Origin: Streptosporangiaceae bacterium
GTDB lineage: Bacteria > Actinomycetota > Actinomycetes > Streptosporangiales > Streptosporangiaceae
Direction of reading: 5' to 3'
DNA: 10,124 bases
NCBI GenBank assembly: GCA_030040475.1
Contig: JASHTQ010000755.1
Location: 1-10,124 of the forward strand
Of this stretch, positions 6,846 to 10,124 are shown one piece after another. The position numbers and the translations under genes are program-made. Below the pieces are notes generated by a model. That model was not told the DNA's origin. It did not search any database and saw only the letters and a program-made list of their open reading frames with translations. The first letter of the stretch is position 1, and every line of letters starts with the position of its first letter.

Positions 6846-7795
6846 CGCTGTCCCTCTGTCTCCGTCGTCAGTGGCTGGGTCGTCAGTGGCTGGGTCGTCA
6901 GTAGCTGGTCAAGGGCCGCGGCGAGCGCGGCGGGCTGGGTGGCGGCGACGTCCGCGCCGCCGTCTGGAATCGTGATGACCTGCACGTCCGGTGCCCGCTC
7001 GCGCAGCCGTGCGAGGTCGAGCGCGGACAGCGGGCCCACCCAGTCGCTGCGGATGAGCGCGGCCGCGGGGCCAAGCTGGCCGAGTTCGGTCCACAGGGCC
7101 TCGTCAGCCGCCCCCGGGCCGTCGGCGCCGGCAGCGGCGGTCGGCAGGTTGCCCGGATGATGACGCCACGCCCACGAACCGTCCCGATCCTTGCTGAGCT
7201 CGTACCGGACCTCCCGGCGCAAGGACGCCGCGCTGCGCTCCGGGCGCCTGACGGCCAGCGCCGCGAGGGCCTCGGCGGGGCTGGCGAACCGCTCGGCACC
7301 CGGGACTCGGCTGGGCACCGAACCGGGGAGCGTGCTGACAAGCACGAGCCGCGGCAGCAGCCGCGGCTGACGCCGGCGCAGCGCGAGCGCGGTGCGCCCG
7401 CCCAGGCCGCTCCCGGCGACGAGTTGGGCACGCGGCGCGAACGACCTGATGGCCTCCGCGACGGCCGAGGTGAGCGTGCCGGGCTCGTAGCGCCCGTCGC
7501 GCCGCCAGTCGGAGCGCCCGTGACCAGGCAGGTCGATGGCGACCGAGGGGCGGCCGAGAGCCAGGGCGACGGCGTCCCAGCCGCGGGCGCTCTCGCCGAT
7601 GTCGTGCAGGAACACCACCTCCGGCGGCCCGTTGCCCCAGAACACCCCGCTGACGTGACCGCCCGCGGGCACGTTGACCCAGCTCCGGCGGACCCGGGGC
7701 GGCCCGTCCGCGACGATGCCCGCCTCCGCCGCCGTCTCGGCGATGAGCGCGAACTCGTCGCCGAGTTCGGTGAATTCCTCAGACTCAACGGCCAT
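6842..7795 (-). CDS. Alpha/beta-hydrolase-fold protein lacking triad residues
   Basis: This 317-residue cytoplasmic protein has the alpha/beta hydrolase fold and is first in the minus-strand operon. Fold markers are VVFLHDIGESARGWD (60-74, oxyanion-loop region), IDLPGHGRSDW (87-97) and the nucleophile elbow VAGSGLGGRTALAL (126-139). In the elbow, the G-x-nucleophile-x-G-G spacing puts Gly130 where Ser/Asp/Cys should be. At the C-terminus, IPDGGADVAATQP (276-288) fits the usual IPGAGHxVxxxQP with Ala281 in place of the catalytic His. The protein may therefore be non-catalytic, or use other residues (Ser129 is adjacent). I chose the ATG at 7795 because it sits 7 bases after a promoter-like -10 element; an in-frame TTG at 7831 would add 12 residues but overlaps the -35 hexamer. 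The C-terminus ends in a PLTTQ pentapeptide repeat. The 3' end overlaps the DUF427 gene by 4 bases. Confidence 0.88.
   Translation of the reverse strand: MAVESEEFTELGDEFALIAETAAEAGIVADGPPRVRRSWVNVPAGGHVSGVFWGNGPPEVVFLHDIGESARGWDAVALALGRPSVAIDLPGHGRSDWRRDGRYEPGTLTSAVAEAIRSFAPRAQLVAGSGLGGRTALALRRRQPRLLPRLVLVSTLPGSVPSRVPGAERFASPAEALAALAVRRPERSAASLRREVRYELSKDRDGSWAWRHHPGNLPTAAAGADGPGAADEALWTELGQLGPAAALIRSDWVGPLSALDLARLRERAPDVQVITIPDGGADVAATQPAALAAALDQLLTTQPLTTQPLTTETEGQR
6866..6909 (+). repeat. 15-bp tandem repeat, about 2.9 copies
   Basis: The unit CGTCAGTGGCTGGGT occurs perfectly at 6866-6880 and 6881-6895, and again at 6896-6909 with one change (CAGTAGC) before diverging. It lies inside the 3' end of the hydrolase-fold gene. 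Because the unit is a multiple of three, it adds a pentapeptide (PLTTQ on the minus strand) per copy without breaking the frame. Copy number could vary between strains by slippage. Confidence 0.9.
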
Positions 7796-7831
7796 GGGTC
7801 CAGCCTTACCCCAGTCGTCCTCATTTGTCAA
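7796..7831 (-). promoter_or_regulatory. Predicted promoter of the minus-strand oxygenase operon
   Basis: On the minus strand a perfect TTGACA (7831-7826) is followed after 17 bases by TAAGGC (7808-7803), a weak -10 match. Seven bases later comes the ATG at 7795. That spacing would put the transcript start at or next to the start codon, giving a leaderless mRNA, which is common in actinomycetes. The surrounding 35 bases are unusually AT-rich for this DNA. This is a sequence prediction only. Confidence 0.45.
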
Positions 7832-7853
7832 TTATTTCGACCAGCTTTATAGG
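7825..7853 (+). promoter_or_regulatory. Predicted promoter of the membrane protein gene
   Basis: On the plus strand TTGTCA (7825-7830, 5 of 6 matches to TTGACA) is separated by 17 bases from TATAGG (7848-7853, TATA core). The transcript would begin near 7860, giving a leader of about 79 bases before the GTG at 7939. The -35 hexamer overlaps the -35 of the divergent promoter on the other strand. Confidence 0.5.
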
Positions 7854-7884
7854 AAATGCGGCCCGGCTGCGGGATGGACGGCGT

Positions 7885-7897
7885 CCCGGCTGCCGGG
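7885..7897 (+). other. Small hairpin in predicted 5' leader
   Basis: CCCGG-CTG-CCGGG is a perfect 5-bp stem with a 3-base loop, within the predicted leader of the membrane protein gene. The sequence CCCGGCTGC occurs twice (7862-7870 and 7885-7893), so an alternative pairing of 7861-7867 (GCCCGGC) with 7892-7898 (GCCGGGC) is also possible. In high-GC DNA such stems arise by chance, and no known riboswitch or attenuator is recognised. Confidence 0.25.
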
Positions 7898-7927
7898 CGT
7901 ACACTCCGAGCATCGGGCCGTAGGCGC

Positions 7928-7934
7928 GGGAGGG
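7928..7934 (+). promoter_or_regulatory. Ribosome binding site of the membrane protein gene
   Basis: GGGAGGG ends 4 bases before the GTG at 7939. The match is strong though the spacing is slightly short. It is the main reason for preferring this start over the in-frame GTG at 8017, which would give a protein 26 residues shorter. Confidence 0.5.
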
Positions 7935-7938
7935 TGCA

Positions 7939-8769
7939 GTGCGAGTCGGGCCTGGCAGCACAGCGTCTTTGGTTGTTTCGCGGGTAAGGATCCCGCATCC
8001 GAGGATCCCGGCTCGGGTGAAGCTCCCGATCGGGACGGCCGAGCTGTCGCTGCGGCCGATGATGTGGATGTTCCTGGCGATCCTGGTCACCTTCCTCGTC
8101 ACCAGGATCGTAACCAGGCTGATCCGGTCGGGCAGCGGCGGCGGGGTCGGGCTCGGCAACGTGCGGATCGCGGGGCATCACATTCATCACCAGGTTTTCG
8201 GCATCTTGATCATCATCGGCACGGGCATCGCCCTGGTGTCGGCGATGCCGCGGGGGGCGGCGCTGGACCTGGCCGCGGCCCTGTTCGGGGTGGGCGTCGG
8301 CCTCACCTTCGACGAGTTCGCGCTCTGGCTGCACCTGGAGGACGTCTACTGGACCGAACAGGGGCGCAAGTCGGTCGACGCGATCTTCTGCGTCCTGGTG
8401 ATCACCGGAACGCTGATCGGCGGGGCCGACTTCCTGACCGGGCGGGTCGGCACGACCGCGTGGTGGTCGTCGGTCGCCGCCATCGCCGTCAACCTTCTGC
8501 TGTGCGTGATATGCCTGCTCAAGGGGAAGGTCGTGACCGGCGTCATCGGCGTCTTCATCGGCGTCGTGGCCCTGGCCGGGGCCATCAGGCTGGCGAAGCC
8601 GGGGTCATGGTGGGCGGCGCACCGGTATGCCAGCCGGCCACGGCTCGCCAGGCGCGCCGCCAATCGCTACGACCAGCGCCGCGAGGACCGGTGGAACCGG
8701 CTGCGGGATCTCGTCGCCGGCCCCCCCTCCCAGAAAAGCCAGGCCGACGGCGTCGACCGCGTTGCATGA
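7939..8769 (+). CDS. Conserved actinobacterial polytopic membrane protein
   Basis: This 276-residue integral membrane protein of unknown function resembles a family I associate with actinomycetes. About six hydrophobic segments are visible, at residues 41-62, 85-103, 107-122, 146-162, 175-194 and 198-217. Conserved-looking polar residues flank them: HHIHH (80-84) at the start of the second segment, DEFALWLHLEDVYW (125-138) after the third, and EQGRKSVDA (140-148) before the fourth. The cluster of four His plus acidic residues could bind a metal, but this is inference. The C-terminal 60 residues are Arg-rich and cytoplasm-like. No signal peptide is seen; the N-terminal 40 residues before the first segment are unusual, so the true start may be the GTG at 8017. 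The last dozen codons run into the remnant of a convergent gene, so the C-terminus may not be ancestral. Transcribed alone, divergently from the oxygenase operon. Confidence 0.8.
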   Translation: MRVGPGSTASLVVSRVRIPHPRIPARVKLPIGTAELSLRPMMWMFLAILVTFLVTRIVTRLIRSGSGGGVGLGNVRIAGHHIHHQVFGILIIIGTGIALVSAMPRGAALDLAAALFGVGVGLTFDEFALWLHLEDVYWTEQGRKSVDAIFCVLVITGTLIGGADFLTGRVGTTAWWSSVAAIAVNLLLCVICLLKGKVVTGVIGVFIGVVALAGAIRLAKPGSWWAAHRYASRPRLARRAANRYDQRREDRWNRLRDLVAGPPSQKSQADGVDRVA

Positions 8770-8882
8770 GGCCGTGTCAGTCCGTCGCACTTGGCCAGTA
8801 GCGCGGCCCGGTAGTAGTCCAGCCAGCCATCGGGCAGGCTCCGCTCGCCGCTCACGCCCTCCGGCATCGTCCGCCCGGTCAT
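8667..8882 (-). pseudogene. Truncated DinB/DUF664-family gene remnant
   Basis: From an ATG at 8882 the minus strand reads 71 codons. Residues 12-36, including GERSLPDGWLDYYRAALLAK and the following CDGLT, resemble the N-terminus of DinB/DUF664-type proteins, helical-bundle proteins with a metal site that often act as thiol-dependent enzymes and normally have about 160-170 residues. The resemblance stops near 8775, six bases from the stop of the membrane protein gene, though ATRSTPSA (40-47) may be a decayed continuation. The rest of the frame is antisense to the membrane gene and unlike any family I know. It begins 21 bases after the HD/LuxR regulator stop and lacks a clear ribosome binding site. 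The domain is far too short to fold, so I read it as the 5' stub of a deleted gene. The family assignment is from motif memory and moderately secure. Confidence 0.5.
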
Positions 8883-8903
8883 GGTTGACGGTACGGCGTC
8901 GGC

Positions 8904-10124
8904 TCAGCCGGCGAGGGCGTGCTGCATCGCCCACAGGGCGGCGGCGGCTCGGGTCGACACCCCGATCTTGGCGTAGACGTGCTGGATGTGGTGGTCGGCC
9001 GTCTTGGCCGAGATGAAGAGCCTGTCGGCGATTTCCCGCGTCGTCAGGCTCCGCGCCGCCAGGCGCAGCACCTCGGCCTCGCGGCCGGTGAGCCCGCCGG
9101 GATGCTGGGGCCGGCGGGACTTGGCGGGCGGCTGGCGGTGGCCGGCCGCCGCGAGCACCGCGTCGGTCGCGGCGTGCTCGAGCGCGCCTTGTGCCGCGAG
9201 CCGGCGAAGCTCGGCGGCGGCGTCCTTGGCGGAGAACGCGGGACGGTCGGCGCGGTCGGCGGTGAGCGCGACGTAGATGTCCGCGGCGGCCAGGACGCTC
9301 GCACCCGGATCGACGGTGCCGGCCCGCAGCCCCTTGTGGTAGCCGGACCCGTTGGTCTTCTCGTGGTGCGCGGCCGCGACCGGGTTCAGCACGGCGAGGG
9401 CCGGCGAGCGGCGGAGCATCTGCTCGGTGAGCATCGGATGCAGCTCGACCCGGTCGAATTCGGCGCGGGTGAGCGGCCCTGGCTTGTCCCAGATCGAGTT
9501 CGGCACGGCGGTGGTGCCCCACTCGTGCACGAGCGCGGCTCGCCGCAGGCTCACGAGGGCGCCGTCGGCGAAGCCGAGCCGTGCGGCGGCGTCCGCGGCC
9601 AGCTGCGCGCAACGTCGGCTGTGGCCGGCCATGTACGGCGATTTCAGGTCGATGAAGTCGGCCGCGACCGTGAGCGCTTCGTCGAGTTCGGCGCCCCGCA
9701 GGGTGCGGTGCGGTTCCGGTTCGAGGTCGAGCACGGCGTCCCATGGCTCTGATTTCCGCAGCCGGTCGAACCAGCTGTTCCCGTGCGCGGCGAACAGGTC
9801 CGCGAGCTCCGGGTCGTAGGTGCGGTCGCGACGCTCGCGCGCCGTCTGCACCGCCCTGGCCGGCGAGAACAGCCGGCCGATCGCCTCCATATCGTGGCTG
9901 AGGTGCACGACGCGCATGGCGAGCGGGATCTCCTCGCCGCGCGCCCCCTTCGGGAAGCCGTTTCCGTTCCACCGCTCGAACGTGAACGCCAGCGCGTCTC
10001 GGACGCCGGGGCCGAAATCAAGGCGCTGCACCAGCATGTCGGCCACCTCGCAGCCGGACGCGAAGTTGTGCACCGCCCACGCGTGGGCGCCTTCACCGAT
10101 CGCCTGGACGATCTGCTCGCGCTC
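8904..10124 (-). CDS. HD-GYP-type domain regulator with LuxR HTH (5' end missing)
   Basis: The frame is open to the right edge, so the N-terminus is missing; 406 residues are visible. Residues 51-58 (RWNGNGFP) resemble the end of a degenerate first HD-GYP-like half. Residues about 160-320 form a second HD-GYP-like domain: GHS (His168), HE (200-201) where HD is normal, LH (His229), HHE (253-255), GYH (261-263) where GYP is normal, and AD (Asp282). HD-GYP proteins are usually cyclic-di-GMP phosphodiesterases, but these changes make activity uncertain. The last 62 residues are a LuxR/FixJ-type DNA-binding domain: LTGREAEVLRLAARSLTTRE, then IADRLFISAKTADHHI and VYAKIGVSTRAAA. The protein is thus a predicted transcription factor with a signal or enzymatic module; I believe similar fusions occur in other actinomycetes. 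Its target is unknown. The gene runs toward the membrane protein gene, with the DinB-like remnant between them. Confidence 0.88.
   Translation of the reverse strand, partial: EREQIVQAIGEGAHAWAVHNFASGCEVADMLVQRLDFGPGVRDALAFTFERWNGNGFPKGARGEEIPLAMRVVHLSHDMEAIGRLFSPARAVQTARERRDRTYDPELADLFAAHGNSWFDRLRKSEPWDAVLDLEPEPHRTLRGAELDEALTVAADFIDLKSPYMAGHSRRCAQLAADAAARLGFADGALVSLRRAALVHEWGTTAVPNSIWDKPGPLTRAEFDRVELHPMLTEQMLRRSPALAVLNPVAAAHHEKTNGSGYHKGLRAGTVDPGASVLAAADIYVALTADRADRPAFSAKDAAAELRRLAAQGALEHAATDAVLAAAGHRQPPAKSRRPQHPGGLTGREAEVLRLAARSLTTREIADRLFISAKTADHHIQHVYAKIGVSTRAAAALWAMQHALAG

Noticed and set aside
5718..7160. Long plus-strand open frame (480 codons) across the minus-strand operon
   Set aside because: No recognisable domain; it contains the translated tandem repeat and is antisense to the oxygenase, DUF427 and hydrolase-fold genes.
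7796..7831. TTG start at 7831 for the hydrolase-fold protein
   Set aside because: TTG is a rare start, and this one is part of a perfect TTGACA -35 hexamer; the ATG at 7795 fits the promoter spacing better. It is not excluded.
7987..8010. Direct repeat AGGATCCCG (7987-7995 and 8002-8010)
   Set aside because: Too short and too common in GC-rich DNA to call an operator or attachment site; it lies inside the proposed N-terminal coding region.
8770..8903. Terminator between the convergent membrane protein and regulator genes
   Set aside because: I found no GC stem followed by a T-run on either strand; only trivial short palindromes such as CGGC-TCA-GCCG are present.
8605..9972. Long minus-strand open frame overlapping the HD/LuxR gene
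   Set aside because: It is an out-of-frame reading rich in Arg and Pro; the HD-GYP and HTH motifs are in the other frame.

Overview
The window is high-GC DNA, with strong G/C at third codon positions and frequent GTG starts. Gene ends overlap by 1-4 bp (ATGA, GTGA, TAGTG). All of this points to an actinomycete (Actinomycetota); the sequence does not support a narrower placement. No rRNA, tRNA, CRISPR array or insertion sequence is visible, and no gene-free stretch exceeds 300 bp.

Region 1 (1-4489, plus strand) is the 3' part of an operon that enters from the left. It holds the end of a double-domain ATPase of a peptide-type ABC importer, followed by three different luciferase-like (LLM) flavin-dependent monooxygenases: an SsuD-like one, an NtaA/SnaA/DszA-like one, and a third more distant one. 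The three monooxygenases are translationally coupled. An importer feeding several two-component flavin monooxygenases is typical of scavenging pathways that cut C-S or C-N bonds in organosulfur or aminopolycarboxylate compounds.

Region 2 (4479-7795, minus strand) is a second compact four-gene operon that converges on region 1; the 3' ends overlap by 11 bp. Its order is an alpha/beta-hydrolase-fold protein that lacks two catalytic triad residues, a tandem DUF427 protein, an isopenicillin-N-synthase-like Fe(II) oxygenase, and a small cysteine-dioxygenase-like cupin. Regions 1 and 2 together encode five predicted oxygenases beside one importer. A linked oxidative salvage or catabolic locus, possibly for sulfur compounds, is a reasonable but unproven reading.

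Region 3 (7796-8769) starts with an AT-rich divergent promoter region in which two promoters appear to share one -35 element. The plus-strand gene there encodes a polytopic membrane protein with an HHxHH motif and a DEFALWL segment. Region 4 (8667-10124) holds a short minus-strand remnant resembling the N-terminus of a DinB/DUF664 protein. It lies directly downstream of a large regulator, cut by the right edge of the window, that joins an HD-GYP-type domain with altered active-site residues to a LuxR-type helix-turn-helix. Regions 3 and 4 have no evident functional link to the oxygenase locus.
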